A stretch of DNA of 64,000 bases from contig CP126196.1 of the NCBI GenBank assembly GCA_030272155.1, positions 1,364,001 to 1,428,000 of the forward strand. The letters run 5' to 3'. Shown here in pieces: positions 1 to 12,492 of the stretch (position 1 is the first letter of the stretch; each line of letters begins with the position of its first letter). The DNA comes from Tetradesmus obliquus (taxonomy: Eukaryota; Chlorophyta; Chlorophyceae; Sphaeropleales; Scenedesmaceae). Below the pieces are notes generated by a model. That model was not told where the DNA came from and ran no database searches. It saw only the letters and a program-made list of their open reading frames with translations. A program made the position numbers and the translations under genes.

Positions 1-1
1 C

Positions 2-38
<37 letters not shown>

Positions 39-123
39 CGCAAGCTGAGCAGCCTGCCATGCGTGATGCTGCAGCAGCAAGTTCAGCCTGTGCAGATTGG
101 GCCCTGAAGCTGGCTGCTGGCAT

Positions 124-156
<33 letters not shown>

Positions 157-804
157 AGGTCTGCTTGCACTTCTGGGACACCACCGGTGGGCATGCTCAA
201 CTGTAACTGCTGTAGGTGGTCAGCTGCAACTCGCTTGTCTGCTTCAGCTGCAGCAGCTTCTGCTGCACGTATGCTGTGCAGTAGCAGGTGCGCATCAGCT
301 GCTGATGGCGCATCACCCGCCTGCTGTGCTGCAGCTGCTGCTGCTTGGGCGTCCTCTGCAGCTGCTGCATACTGCTGCAGCAGCAGCCGCGCCCTGCCAC
401 GCCTGAACAGCACCTGCAACAGTGGTGAGCAGCGACTAACGTTAACAAAGGGCAACGCATGCATGCTCTGCTGGTGTGCAAGCATGCCATGCCGATGGCG
501 TGTATGGCCAGATGCACACTACCATGCACCCAGTGCCCTTGCCCTTGCCACAATGCAGCATTCAGAAACAGCGGACTCATCATGGAGACCATAAAGATTA
601 CAAAACCACAGACAGCACGCCCACTATATACACAAGAGTTGTAAGCTTTTCAATCAGCAGCAGCAGGAGCAGCAGCAGCAGTCGCAACAGCGCGACGCCC
701 GCACCCACCTTGCCTGCAAGGCTGTCTGCACATGTGCCGCACGAAAGTGCAGCAGTGCAGTCCTGCTCAGCTGCACGCGCTAGCACAGCCGCATCACAAG
801 CGTC

Positions 805-840
<36 letters not shown>

Positions 841-1407
841 TCTGCCGAAGCTGCTCCCTTTGCTGCAGCTGCTGCATGTGCAAGAGCCCGCCAGCTGCAG
901 CAGGGACAGTGCCCTGTTGGAGTGTATCCTTGCGGCCTCCAGCGGCTGTTCCGCAGCTGGCAGCCATCTGAGTGCCTCTGCAGCAGACCCACAAAGCTAT
1001 TGATGGGTTTTGATGGATTTTGATGGATTTTTATATGTGTTTGGTGTCTTCAGAGCTCCGATGCTTACAAAACCCGCACAGTAGCTGGTCAGCGGTGCAG
1101 CGGGCTGGGCAGTGCACATGTATGGCATGGGCACTGGACTTGCAGGATACAGCTGACGAGTCTGGGGTTATGCAGAACAGTCGCACAAATGCTGTTCCCT
1201 TGGTATGTGAAGTACACACTGCGTACCAGAGTAGGTGCATGCTGCCTGCCTGAAGCACCCAGCAAGATGGCTCTTGTTGCCTTCTGTTTTGAGATAAAGA
1301 GCCCTGTTGATATCCTTGGTGCAGCCCTGCACCAGGGAAATTAGTTCAAGGAGTATGCTTTGGGGTGTTGCAGATGATGGCTCTGCTGCTGCGTGCTGCT
1401 GCTGCTG
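1..1407 (-). CDS. TPR-repeat protein, internal exons only (both ends missing)
   Basis: Three exons join in phase: 1227-1407, 709-977 and 1-413 (the last runs off the window). The first starts with a short poly-Gln and continues into a TPR-like helix pair (LYLKTEGNKSHLAGCF, then ACTYS). The second gives ALRWLPAAEQPLEAARIHSN followed by RALSLLQLAG, a typical TPR B helix with the SNRA signature. It then has a Cys/Ser-rich insert encoded by a CAG run and ends ADSLAGK. The third resumes with VLFRRGRARLLLQ and then becomes Ala/Gln-rich, with long poly-Gln. TPR motifs mediate protein-protein contacts, and no catalytic domain is seen. Junction phases are 1 and 0, with GTACGC and GTGGGT donors. The start exon was not found upstream of 1407, so partner and role are unknown. 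Confidence 0.6.
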
Positions 1408-2705
1408 CTGGAATGGCAACGCACAGCATGATCACCTGAGTGCCTAGACAATCTATGGAATGTTTAGTTCTATGTACTCACTTCTAGGTCGTTGGATGAT
1501 AGCTGCTGCACAGCCTGCACGTACAACAGGCACTCGGACAGCAACCCCCTGGCACCGATCAGGCTACTGCGATCGGCCGTGCCATCGACGTGCAATGGAT
1601 CGAGGGCTTGCTGAAGTTTCCGAAGCATACGAACGCTTGTTCTAGTTCAAACGCCGTAGCTTAGACGCATGGTGTACTGCCGCATGTTGCCAGCTGCATC
1701 ATGAATATTCATGGCTGACGCAGCTCTGCAAGGCCATATCCAGCGGCAACAAAAAAAGCATGAATATCCAAGAGGTGTTGCAGGGATCATGGAGCGCCAA
1801 CGCGATGGAAGGCTTCGATGCACCTGCACGTTAACTTCTGTCATCCTACTGTACCACAAACCACAGTACAGTACTAGTACTGGGATTAGCAATCCCTGCG
1901 CTGGTGACAAACTTGCGGGTGTTTTATTACGGTGCAGGGTTGTGTGCTCCAACTACCATACTTCAGCTAGCTATCAGAAGCATTGATGGTAGCTGCTGTG
2001 CTGCAAAGCAAGAGACACCATCATCAGCACGACGTTACAGCGTCAACCGTTGACAGCCAGCCATTCGAATTTCACCACCAAATCTGCAACCCATCATCCA
2101 GAACTGTTGATCAAGGACTGAGAGAGCCTGGGACGTATTGGATGCACAAGAAGATAGCAACCCAAAGCACAACGAAAGTCATGCCTTGAGTCAGGCTGCT
2201 GGCGGGCCAATGATACATGCTGCTAGCATGCGCACATGATATTGTGCAGAGTTCATAGATAGCAAGTCGTACACGGCCTTGCAGCACTTCAAGGTGCACC
2301 AGTAGCACGAGTACACTGATTCTATGCGATTGAGGCTGAGTTCATCATGCTCTCAGCAATCACAGACGGCAGCTGCAGGTGGAGACTGTTCACTTCTTGA
2401 AACTCATCTGAGGAGGTGCTAGCTAGTATCAAGACATAGGAACAGCAGTACGATTCTATCTATCAAAAACATGGAGCCTACAATATTGAAGCAACAAGCC
2501 TGATCATTTAGTCTGGTTGACCTGGCAACCACTACAGCTGAGCCAGGTGCTACCACAGCAATATGCAGCATCAGGCAAAGCACTGCCAGCTGTGGAAAGT
2601 GTTTGGAGTAGCAGCACCTCTGGGATCAGCTCAAATAGGGGCAGAGACGCGTGCAGAGAAGCCATGCTCTGTGCCTGACTGCAGCAGAGGGCCAAGGCAT
2701 CATCC
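1408..2705. other. Stretch without a recognised gene
   Basis: This 1.3-kb stretch lies between the TPR exons and the first Cys-rich gene. It should hold the 5' exon(s) of the TPR gene and the 3' untranslated region of the Cys-rich gene. Base composition is less GC-rich than the coding exons. Only short open frames occur, and none resembles a known family. Confidence 0.4.
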
Positions 2706-5181
2706 TTACTTGACCTTGTTGCAGCGGCTCAGTCCAATCTGGCCATCAGTGCCATAGCCAGGAGGGCATGGCAGGCAGGAAGTGCGGTCACGAGAAGGGT
2801 AGTGATCCACTGCACACGCTGCACACACGTTGCTGCCACCTGAGGATACACGGCCTGCCTTGCATGGCATGCAGCGCCTCTGGGTCACGCTGTAGCCGGC
2901 GCCTGCCTTGCAGAGTGGTGGCGGCAGCGCCACGCAGCGGTAGTCACAAGACTCCGGGTCTGCCTGGCACACGGTCTTGTAAGCAGACTGCTCGCAGCGC
3001 ACCCTGCACACGACAAGTGGTATGCTCAGTTCTGGACTTGATACAAATCAGAGGGCCAGCTGCTGTGATCATAATGTCGTGACAGAAGGTTATGAAGCAC
3101 TGATCCTTCGACCTGCTGCTGCTGTGCTGCTGCTGTTTGCTAAGGGCGGCCTGCAGTGTCTGCTTGCAGGAAACCGACTGGCTGGCTACCATTCATTCTG
3201 CCTCAATCAATGCGCCTTTGCTGGAGGCTGATGGACACTGGTGCTGTCCTCACCTGGAGCACGCATTGTAGGGGCAGATGCTGTTTGAAGTGCGTGCCTC
3301 GCAATTGTAGCCACATGTGCCGCAGTAGGTGGGCTTGCACACCTGCAACATAACAGCGTGACACAACATCCTTTGATACACAGTTGCTGTGGAATCATTG
3401 CACGAGCATAGCTCTGCCTTCACATGGATGCAGTACCAGTGATTAGGGTATGATACACACATGCAGCAGCTCTTTACACACAGTTTGCCGACATCAGCGC
3501 TTCATGTGCAGGGTTGCCGTCGCACAAGAGGCCACTGCAGTGTTGGCACAAGCAGCAGCTGATGCTTGGGTCACTGGCCTAGCAGGCAACTTGATTGCAA
3601 CTACCTGGCAGCAGCAGCCCACGGGAATATGATCAGCCATCGAGACCGTTTACACGCCCCTGAAGCTGTGTGTTGCTTTTTATTGCCTGCTCACCTTGCT
3701 GCCAGGGCACTCCACGTTGTCACAAGGGTTGAAGTTGCAATCCACCAATGGCTTATCAGCAGGGCACTGTTCTGCTTGACTGGGGGCGTTGGGGCCTGTG
3801 GTGCCGTCTGGATTTGATGGCCCTGTAATGGAGTTGCCTGTGATGTTGCTAGGCGATGCCACACACTTTGCGGTGCATCCTGCAAGCAGACAGTCAATGT
3901 AGAACGTCAGAAGAGGGTGTGTGGTGCAGCAGACACCTGAAAGACTGCTTGCAGGAACTTCTTGAGCATATCAAGGGGCCAAGAACACAGTGATGCAGTG
4001 ACGGACGTGCAGCAGCTGGTACTGCTGTCACTCAGTGTTTGGAAGCAGCCCAGCATGGTCGGGGTGGCTGCTGCTGCTGCACAGGTACAGCATCGTGCGA
4101 GGTGTTCCTGCAAGATTCTGTATGCTACGGATTCACCATGTCAGTACTGCATCAGCTGCCATAGCAACTCCGTCACAGCACCAGGTCAGTGTATCTATAC
4201 TGCCATGAGACCTACCTCCACAGTAGTCTGAGACGCACTGCTGCCCTGCTTGGCATGTTTTTGTTGCGCAGGGATCAATGAAGCAGTTGACAGCGCTGCT
4301 GCCATCTGGGCAAACACATTGGGTGTTGCAACCTACAACAGGCAGTGCAGCAGTTGCAGCATCGCAGGAATCACCTTGAACAAGTGTTGCCAAGCTCCTG
4401 GATGCGCATGCGTAATCTGCAGGTGAATGCCGTACTACTTGCAGGCAACACAGCCTGACTGCGCTGCATGGCTCATACGTGCCATCCAGGGTTCGCTTAA
4501 CAAAGTCAAGCCCTGCAAGTTGATTGCTCACCTCCACAGTAGTTGGAGACGCACAGAGTGCCCTTCAGGCACGGTGAAGCAGCACATGGGTCAGCCAGGC
4601 ACCTGACCTGAGGGCTGCCGTCTGGACAGGAGTTGCTGCCTGCACTGCTGCTAATGCTCCCAGCAAGGTTGCTGGCTGGCACGCTTGCAGAGCTGCCCAG
4701 CACATTGCTAGCGGGTGATGACGGGCTGCTGGACAACTGGATCACTATTGGACTGGGCAATTCAGTGGGAGGGACGGTGACTGGCACAGTTGCAATGCCT
4801 GAGCTGCCACTGGGGACGTCAGTCACTACTGCCGTGTTGCTGGGCTCCTCCATGTCCATGCCAGTGATGCGCACTGTCTCATCTGGTATGCATGAGACTT
4901 CGCACAGGTCGCCATAGCCACATGCATCACGCTCACAGTGCGTTCCAGGCTCACACGCTTTGCCCTTGCATGGGTCCACAGCAGGCCCTGCACAGACGAG
5001 CAGTTGTTGATTGTGGCAGAACTCGACCTTTGGCGGGATAGAGCACCACATGGTTGAAACTGGACGTACCGCAAGGCTGCGCAATTTTCGAGCATGTTTC
5101 TTTGAATGATGCTTCAACGCGGCAAGCCGTGCAAAGGACGACTGCCAGCAGAGCGACAACAAGCCTACGTTTGGCGACCAT
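2706..5181 (-). CDS. Secreted cysteine-rich protein A, ephrin-receptor-like (GCC2/GCC3) C-terminus
   Basis: Six exons (5070-5181, 4532-4987, 4216-4332, 3695-3879, 3254-3342, 2706-3003) join in phase to a 418-residue protein. It begins with a signal peptide (MVAKRRLVVALLAVVLCTAC). Then come three Cys-rich modules of the pattern CPDGS..V.C..DPC....C..G..CVS.YCGG or a variant (DKPLVDCNFNPCD), separated by a Pro/Ser/Val-rich linker around residues 75-145. The last exon carries a GCC2/GCC3-like module (CPPGYG, CAACAVDHY). Introns fall between modules in the same places as in the neighbour at 6566-8965, so the two are tandem duplicates. It is probably an extracellular matrix, cell-wall or adhesion protein. 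No transmembrane segment or enzyme motif is visible, and the function is not known. Confidence 0.85.
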
Positions 5182-6565
5182 GATGAGTGCTGCACAGCTG
5201 ACGCCTTTAATAGTAAAATCTCGTGTCCAAAGTAAGCTCTCTGGTCAGAAGTGCTAGGCGTGTGGTTGCTTTGTCAACTTTGAATGCTGGAGAAATGACA
5301 ACTCGGCCAAGTTGTAGCAGCAGTTGTAACAAGCTGTAGCCAGGCTAGCGTTCGAGAAGCATATTGAGCCACGATGTGTATGCTAGACGCGATTCGGCAG
5401 CTTGATGGATTGCCATGCCGTGCTGAATGGGATCTGATGGTCTCATTCCACTTAACAGAACCAAGTATCAACTAGTAACACACAGTGTTATGCCTTCCTG
5501 CTGGTTGTTAGGCAGAGCTGCATCCAACACAGGTTTGCATGCATATCAACAAAATCACGGATGTGATTGAGGCATTACAACCGTTCTGCAGCTCAAGCTG
5601 CAAGGTTCAACATGGCAGCTGCTTGCCATTGGCACTGCTGCGTGCTGTTAACAGCAACGTTGCTCTGCTGGCCCCATGGCGCTGCTTTCAGCTGAGTCGC
5701 CACTGCTGTGCTGCTGCAGTGACTACACTTTGCCAGTATGAAAGTTGATGTTTGGTTACAGTTTGTGTGCCGCGTGCCAGAAGGTGTCCTTCATCCCACC
5801 ACTCAAACATTCCAGCCGCCTTCTCTACCACACATGTGACTGAATGCCAAGGGGCAATGCCATGACAAACCACCTGGCAACAAGCATTGCTATGCCAAGA
5901 AGAAACACAACAGCGCAGCAAATCACGCGCAATTACTAGGCCAACATCTGATGCAGGCATTGTGGTTGTGCACAGTTCTCAGGCCCTTTGCCGCTCGCTG
6001 AGCAGAGATCTGTGCAGGCTGTGAACACCAGGTCATACAATGGAAAGTGTCTCAAGTATCAATTGATACAGCAACCCAATCTATCCCAGCATCATCATAT
6101 CTGCTGATGTACACAGGCAGAGTAAGCAAGGTTACTATAGACTCCTTAAAAGCAAAACTCGAACATTCAATGCTTGGTTGAGCTGCCAACATCAACAGCT
6201 CCTGCCAGGCAGTTCCGTGTTGCTGCCACTTGTAATGCACAGCACATGGATGCCAGCCCATACAGCTTGGTTTCGTGCTGCCTGAGGCGATATATGACCA
6301 CTCGACGGACATATTGCCTGTATAGGACGGCGTGGCAATGCTGATCAGTTGTTATTGGTGTGAAAAGATATCTGGAGAGTTTCAGCAGCCATCAACATCC
6401 GACCATGCCAGGCCCCACAGCTGCCTACGCCATTAGGTAGTGTTCACGCTGCAATCATACCACATGAAGGTCCATCCAGCTTTCATTGCCTCCAGCTGTG
6501 AGCCTTGCAGGAACGGATGAACACATGCGCTACAGTGTTCAGCCCACAGGGATACTCATCTGCCG
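5182..6565. other. Spacer between the two Cys-rich paralogues
   Basis: The stretch holds the promoter of the left paralogue (just above 5181) and the 3' untranslated region of the right one (below 6566). Only short open frames are present, with no recognisable domain, RNA gene or repeat array. Confidence 0.45.
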
Positions 6566-8965
6566 CTAGCCGTCAATTGTCTTCACCTTGCTGCAGCGGC
6601 TGACACCAAAGAGGCCGTTGGTGCTGTAGCCGGGAGGGCACGGGAGGCAGGTGGTGTGGTCCCTAGAGCTGTAGTAATCCACTGCACACGCAGCACACAC
6701 ATTACTGCCAGCAGAAGACACATATCCTGCCTTGCAGGGCTTGCAACGCCTGCTGGTTGCACTGAAGCCACTGCCAGCCTCGCATGGTGGCGGCTGCAGG
6801 GCAACGCAGCGGTAGTTGCAGGAGCGGCTGTCCCTCTGGCACACGGTCTTGTAGGCGGATGGCTCGCAGCGCACCCTGCAGCAACAGATACAAAACAGTG
6901 GTGAATGCTGTGTCACGGTGCACCTGCCCATCTGCATTGTGTGCATAAGCCTATTGAAGACGCAAATGCTGTGCAATGATTGCCATCCTGCAGGGAACTG
7001 GCTCACATCCTACCACCTTGCTGCAACAAACACCAAATGTGATTCAACTAATGCGCTGCTATGCATGCTTGCAGGAAAACCAAGAGCGAGTGGCCCATGT
7101 AGCCTAGGCTCACCTTGAGCAGGCATTGTAGGGGCAGGCAGCACTTGGGTCCACTGGTGCCCCATGGGGCTGACACGTGTACCCGCATGTGCCACAGAAT
7201 GTTGGCTTGCACACCTGCACAATGACATCAGCGCAATCGCATGATGAAGTGCAAATTGCGATGAAATGACTTGGGAAGCTAGTTTCACACCTGCAGCTAT
7301 AGACATGCAATTGCAGGTGAGCAAAGGCAACACAAAAGCTGGCTGCGTCATGCATCTGCTGCACATCATGTGCCACATGTTATGATAACATGTGCTGCTG
7401 ACACTGCAGGGACTGGATTGCTTGCCTGCACAGTGCATTTCTGCTGTGTTCTGAGCGGTCTGCTGTTATTTTTCCTGCAAGTTGACCAACTGGGACTACA
7501 CAGCCTACTACAAGCAGTTGGAGCCGCAACAAAAAGATGCTGAACGCGCAAGATTTGGAAGCTGGCGTCTCAGCTGCACGCCTCATTGCAGCTAGCAGCT
7601 CACCAGGCCATCGAGGCACCTGACTCCATCACAGGGGTTGAAGTTGCAGTCAACAGGCGGCTTGTCAGCAGGGCACTGCTCCTCTTCTGGTGCAACATTC
7701 GGGCCTGTGATGACGCCAGGGCCAGAAGAACCTGCTGTGGAGTTGACTGTACTGTCTGTGGGCACAGCCACACACCTGGCATTGCATCCTGCAAGCAGCC
7801 AACAGACACATACCATGCGTATGTGAGGCTATGTTACAGGTGTACGTTTCAAACAGCAGAAATGTGTAGGTGTTTTGGTTTGTGCAGCTATGTATGACAC
7901 ACGAAGCTCGGCTGCAACAGGTCCAGGTTGTGGCATTTGCCTAAGGTCAGCGCACAGCTGCCAGGTCAGCAGCAAGCACTCTACAGCACTCACCTCCACA
8001 GTAGTCGGACACACACTGCTTCCCAAGGGGACACAGAGTTGTGGAGCAAGGGTCGACCAAGCAGTTGACAGGACTGCTGCCATCTGGGCATTGTGGGACA
8101 CATTCAGCATTGCATCCTGCAGTATGCAGCACCGCCTATCCTTAGATGAAGTTGACGATGTTGAAACCACCACGCCTTTCAGCACACGCGCACGGCTCAA
8201 TAGACAACCAACCGCTGCATGAACTACAGGTCACCATGAACAACAGACCTGCAGTGTCCAAGGGACTTGCTCTCTGTGTGTGGCTGCTGCCAGCTGCTGG
8301 CCTGCAGGCTGCCCGCAGGTTATACTTCAGGCACTGACAACAACTCACCTCCGCAGTAGTTGGAGACACAGGTTGTGCCCTTCAGGCATGTTGTAGCAGC
8401 ACAGGGGTCAACACAGTTGACTGGAGAATTGCCGTCTGGACAGATGCTGCCTCCAGCACTGTTGTTTCCTGGAGCCACAGGCATGCCACTAAACTCTGGC
8501 TCCTCCAGGCTAGGAACTGTAACAATGCCAGGGATGCTGACAATGTCAGCAGCATCATTGCCTGGTGACGCGTTGTTGTTGCCACTGACTTCGACAGTGT
8601 CCATAGGCACCTCTATCATGCCTGTAATTGATGCCATGTCATCCTTCCTGCAGGAGATGTTGCACAGTACGCTGTTGTCGTCCCCACATGCCTCATACCA
8701 GCATTGGTGCCCAGCCTCGCCCTTGCAGGGGTTGTAAGATAAGTTCTCACACGGGTTGACGCCAATTCCTGCATTCAAGCAAAGGCTTTTGCTTCAAACA
8801 GGCTGTGAGCTGCCACAGCAGCACTTTCGGTCACACAGACGCATCTGTTGTCTCACCGCACGGCACAGATTTGTCGTTACAGGCCTGGATAGAGGCCTTG
8901 ACGAGGCAAAAGGCAGCGCAGGTAACCAAGACGGTAGCTAAGCCGACTTGCTGTCTTGGACGCAT
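6566..8965 (-). CDS. Secreted cysteine-rich protein B, tandem paralogue of A
   Basis: Six exons (8857-8965, 8349-8768, 7994-8116, 7604-7788, 7114-7214, 6566-6875) join in phase to 415 residues. The start is fixed by a signal peptide (MRPRQQVGLATVLVTCAAFC). The modules follow in the same order as in protein A: NPCKGEAGHQCWYEACGDD, an acidic Val/Asn-rich linker, CPDGNSPVNCVDPCAATTC, CPDGSSPVNCLVDPC, DKPPVDCNFNPCDGVRC, CKPTFCGTCGYTCQ, and a C-terminal GCC2/GCC3-like module ending VKTIDG. Exon 4 is 185 bases in both paralogues and all intron phases match (1,1,1,0,2). The linker and signal peptide are much less alike than the Cys modules, so this is not a recent copy. The role is inferred to be extracellular; the family function is unknown. 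Confidence 0.85.
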
Positions 8966-9353
8966 CGTGGAGGTTGGGTAGAGCGTGTCCAGTGTTGCGT
9001 TGAAGACACCTGCTGGTTCGTGGCGAATGCGCAATACATACAAAAAAATCTTACGCCACTGCATTGTGTCACCACGAGCGTCTTATAGGACGGTGTCCAG
9101 CAGGTTCGTACATTAGCAGCAGCGGTTGTAACATGTCCGACCAGTTGCTGCTCCTCGGTCGGCTCAGCAAGTATCTTAACAAGCAAAAAAGAACGCTCAT
9201 TCACGATTCAAAAAGTTTTTGACTCCAAGATAGCCGCGGACACTGCAGGTATCAGCTACATCTTCAAGAAAGGGTGGTGTGCACCACAGCATACCCTGGC
9301 CAGCGATGGATGGCTCGGTCTTCTTACGAGTGCAGGCATATGAAGCCACTGAG
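8966..9353. other. Spacer between Cys-rich gene B and SUA5
   Basis: These 388 bases contain the promoter of gene B and the 3' end of the SUA5 transcript. No open frame or repeat stands out. Confidence 0.4.
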
Positions 9354-11863
9354 CTACAGGTCCACAGACACACGCCTGCTTGCTGCCTTCTGCAGCCGAT
9401 TCATCACAGCCAAGCCCGTGCCTACTGGCGGCAAGCCCTGCACCAAAATCACGCCAGCACCCGCATCATCTGCTGCTCGCAGCGCACCAAACAGCTGCTG
9501 TGCCACCAGCTCAGGCTGCTGCCAGCTGCCAAGCACATACTCCAGCACCACAACGCTGCTGCTGCTGCTTTTGATAGCACTAGAGCCATCACCGCAGCCA
9601 TCACTGCCGGCACTCTTGCTATGACCTGCAGGAAGAGCAACCGGCTCAGCATTGCACTGCTGGCCTTGCTGCTGTTTCTGCTGCTGCATCTGCAGCAATG
9701 CCAAGCTCTCAGGCGTCCAGCCGACATCAACGTGCTCCTTACTGCCTGTGCTGCTGCTGGCCTTGCCGGCTGCACACGTGCTCAGCAGCACCACCCGCTG
9801 AACTTTGCTATCTGACCTGGCAGCTGCCAGCTCCTGCAGCTGACCCTGCTGCACACTCTGCAGCAGCTGCTGCGTAGCGTCTGACACAAGCTGCTGCAGC
9901 AGTGAGCTACTGTGCAGTTGCGCCTGCTGCTGCGATTCACCCTCCTGCTGCTGCTGCTGGTGCTGCCAGGCTGGTGCTGGGTCTAGCAGCAACACTGGTG
10001 CGCTGGGGCTGTAGTGCCTGTACTTCATGCCAGGTGTAGTGGGCGCTGCCTCCAGTGCACTGTCCCTGAAATCACGCGCATACACCTGCAGGCATAGGTA
10101 GCACCACAAAACAAGCAGCAGAGTGGGTCTATACATGGTGTCTAGCAAGGGGCAAACACCCACGCTGCCACCCTCACAGCAGCTGTGTCTGGTCCTGCTG
10201 CTGATCACAAAAGAAGGCTGCAGGCCTGCTGTCCCTGATGCTGCAGTCACCTTTCCTGCGATCACCCCGCCAGGTCCTGCATCACATGAACAGCATCATC
10301 ATCAACAACCACACTGGCCCCACCTGCAGGCCTGCCATCTCTGGTGCTGCTGCCAGCTGCTCAGCAGTCACCCCTCCAGGCCGCAGCACCACAGGTGGCA
10401 CCCGCAGCCCATCCAGCACAGTGCTCTCAACCCCAAAACCACAGCCGCCGCCATCTACTACTGCTGGAACCCTGCCCGCCAGGTCATCTAACACATGCTG
10501 GGCACTGGTAGGGCTGGGCCTGCCGCTGGTGTTGGCAGAAGGCGCTGCAAGCGGCACGCCTGCTGCTGCGATCAGCGCACGTGCTACTGGGTGGGCTGGC
10601 ATACGCACTGCGACAGTCGGCTGGCCTGCTGTTACGGCTGCTGGCAGCAGCGGGCTTGCAGGAAGCAGGATGGTCAGCGGGCCTGGCCAGAAGGCTGAGA
10701 TCAAGCGGTGGTACTGCTGCGGGATGATGTCAGCAATACGTTGTGACCTGGCACCGCCGCCGCCGCCGCCGCTGCTGCTGCATGAGCTAGGGTCTGGATG
10801 CACACCCCGGGGTGCAGGGTATAGTGCAGCCAGCATGTCCAAGTCGCTGACATGCACAATGAGTGGGTTGTCTGCTGGCCTGCCCTTGGCTGCAAAGATG
10901 GAGGCAACAGCTGCGCCAGACAGTGCATTGCCAGCGAGCCCATACACTGTCTCTGTGGGCATTGCTACAGGCAGCCCGGCACGCAGAAGCGCAGCAGCCT
11001 GCTGCAGCGCCGCTGCACTGCTACTGCTGCTGCTGCTGGTGGGTATGCTGTCCCCTGCCTCGTCAACTATCTGCTGCTGCTGCTGCTGCAGCAAGTGCTC
11101 TGGCAGTGTGTAGTAGAGGTGTGGGCAGGCCTCCCGGCTTAGCTCCGGTGCAGTGTACGCTGCCAACAGCTGCTGCGCCAGGTCCGCAGCAGGCGGCTCT
11201 GCAGCTGGCAGCTCAGCAGGGTTGACAGCCAGCAGCTGTGTGCGGTATGCTTGCCCAGCTGATGCTACAGCCTCGCCCACAACCATCTGGTGCTGCTGCT
11301 GCTGACCGAGGCAGTGTTGCTCTGCTGCGGGTTCTGCTACTGCTGCAGCAGCTACCGCCTGCATCTTGATGGCTGCAGCTGCGTGCAGCTCCTGCATTAA
11401 TTTGCTGGTGCTGGCCAAGCTGCAGCTGTTGATCTGCTCCACTGCTTGTGACATTGTGTCAACTGTGCTCACGTGCTCTGCTGCTGCTGATGCAACCATG
11501 TCAACTGCTTGCAGTGGTGCTTGCTGCTGCGTGGTGGTGCAAGTGGCACCACTGGCAAGGCCTGCTGCTTTCAGACTTCTAGCTGAGCTGCTGTTGTGCA
11601 GCACCTGCAAGCAGGTGTGAAGACGAGTGCAAAAAGTTGAATAGTAGCAATTTACACCGACCAAGGAGTGCGAAGGCAACGTGCCCGCCAGGTCATATTC
11701 GGAACTTCACCAACACTGAAAAGCTGCCGAAAGTGTGGCTTAAGCATCACGCATCGACCATATAGTGACTCACCAACGAGCTTCGTAGCGTTGACGACCT
11801 CAAGTCTTTCAGCTGGCCGCGCACCACCCGTGCTCCCGCTGCCGGCTGCCTCTTAAGTAGCAT
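9354..11863 (-). CDS. SUA5: Threonylcarbamoyl-AMP synthase, SUA5/YrdC type
   Basis: Makes threonylcarbamoyl-AMP from Thr, bicarbonate and ATP, the first step of t6A at position 37 of ANN-decoding tRNAs. Three exons (11774-11863, 10324-11604, 9354-10085) give 700 residues, phase 0 at both joins. The N-terminus (MLLKRQPAAGARVVRG) is basic and Ser/Arg-rich like an organelle transit peptide. About 200 low-complexity residues follow. The YrdC domain (about 240-440) shows PTETVYGLAG, KGRPADNPLIVHV, FWPGPLTILL, VAVRMPAHPVARALI, APSANTSGRPSPT and ESTVLDG. The last exon is the Sua5 C-terminal domain, opening with the linker motif PGMKYRHYSP, interrupted by Gln-rich inserts and ending VMNRLQKAASRR. The protein is about twice the usual 350 residues because of the inserts. 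The YrdC and Sua5 motifs look intact. Confidence 0.93.
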
Positions 11864-11989
11864 GGGCACCAGCCACATGCATCGGCCCTAAACGCCTCTT
11901 CAGACTCAGTAAAAGACCAAAACCATGCAGGTATTCGTGTCCGATCCCCAACAGCAGGTGGAGCACGGTCACTGCACAACACTGAGATA

Positions 11990-12032
<43 letters not shown>

Positions 12033-12492
12033 AACAGCAAGATCAGCAACTAGGTAATCTGTAGAGGAAAGCCACAAACAAACTTTGCGAGCCTTAACTT
12101 AAACTACTGGCCTCAACTGGGTATGGCAATGTACAGGCTATGCACATGTACACGTTGCTGCCTCAGGCTACGACAGTCTGTTACTTAGGATTCAGGCCTT
12201 GGCATCAGGCCTAAACACTGCTTCACATTGATCACATGGTCACTGTACTGTCACAGGCAATCGAGCTTTGCTCATGCGCTTGGAAGTGCTGCTGTTGCGC
12301 AGTGGTGTTGCCAGGTTAGTTGGCATGTGCTGACTGTGTCTAGGGTTTCGCGACATGGCGTGTACAGCTAGCCTGCATAGGCTAACTCTGCGTTGCTTGT
12401 GCGCAACAGAACAAACCCAGTGCTTCAGATGCTCGATTGATACAGGCCCTGCTGGCAATCAATAGACAGTGCCAGCGTTGATCGAGCTCAAA
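11864..12492. promoter_or_regulatory. Shared promoter region of a head-to-head gene pair
   Basis: About 630 bases separate the start codons of SUA5 (minus) and the thiolase-like gene (plus), so both promoters and 5' leaders must lie here. A pure CTG run occupies about 11995-12033. I see no clear TATA box or other named motif. Confidence 0.5.

Noticed and set aside
97-594. Long plus-strand Cys/Ala-rich frames near the left end
   Set aside because: They are mirror frames of CAG repeats; the minus strand gives phase-consistent TPR exons.
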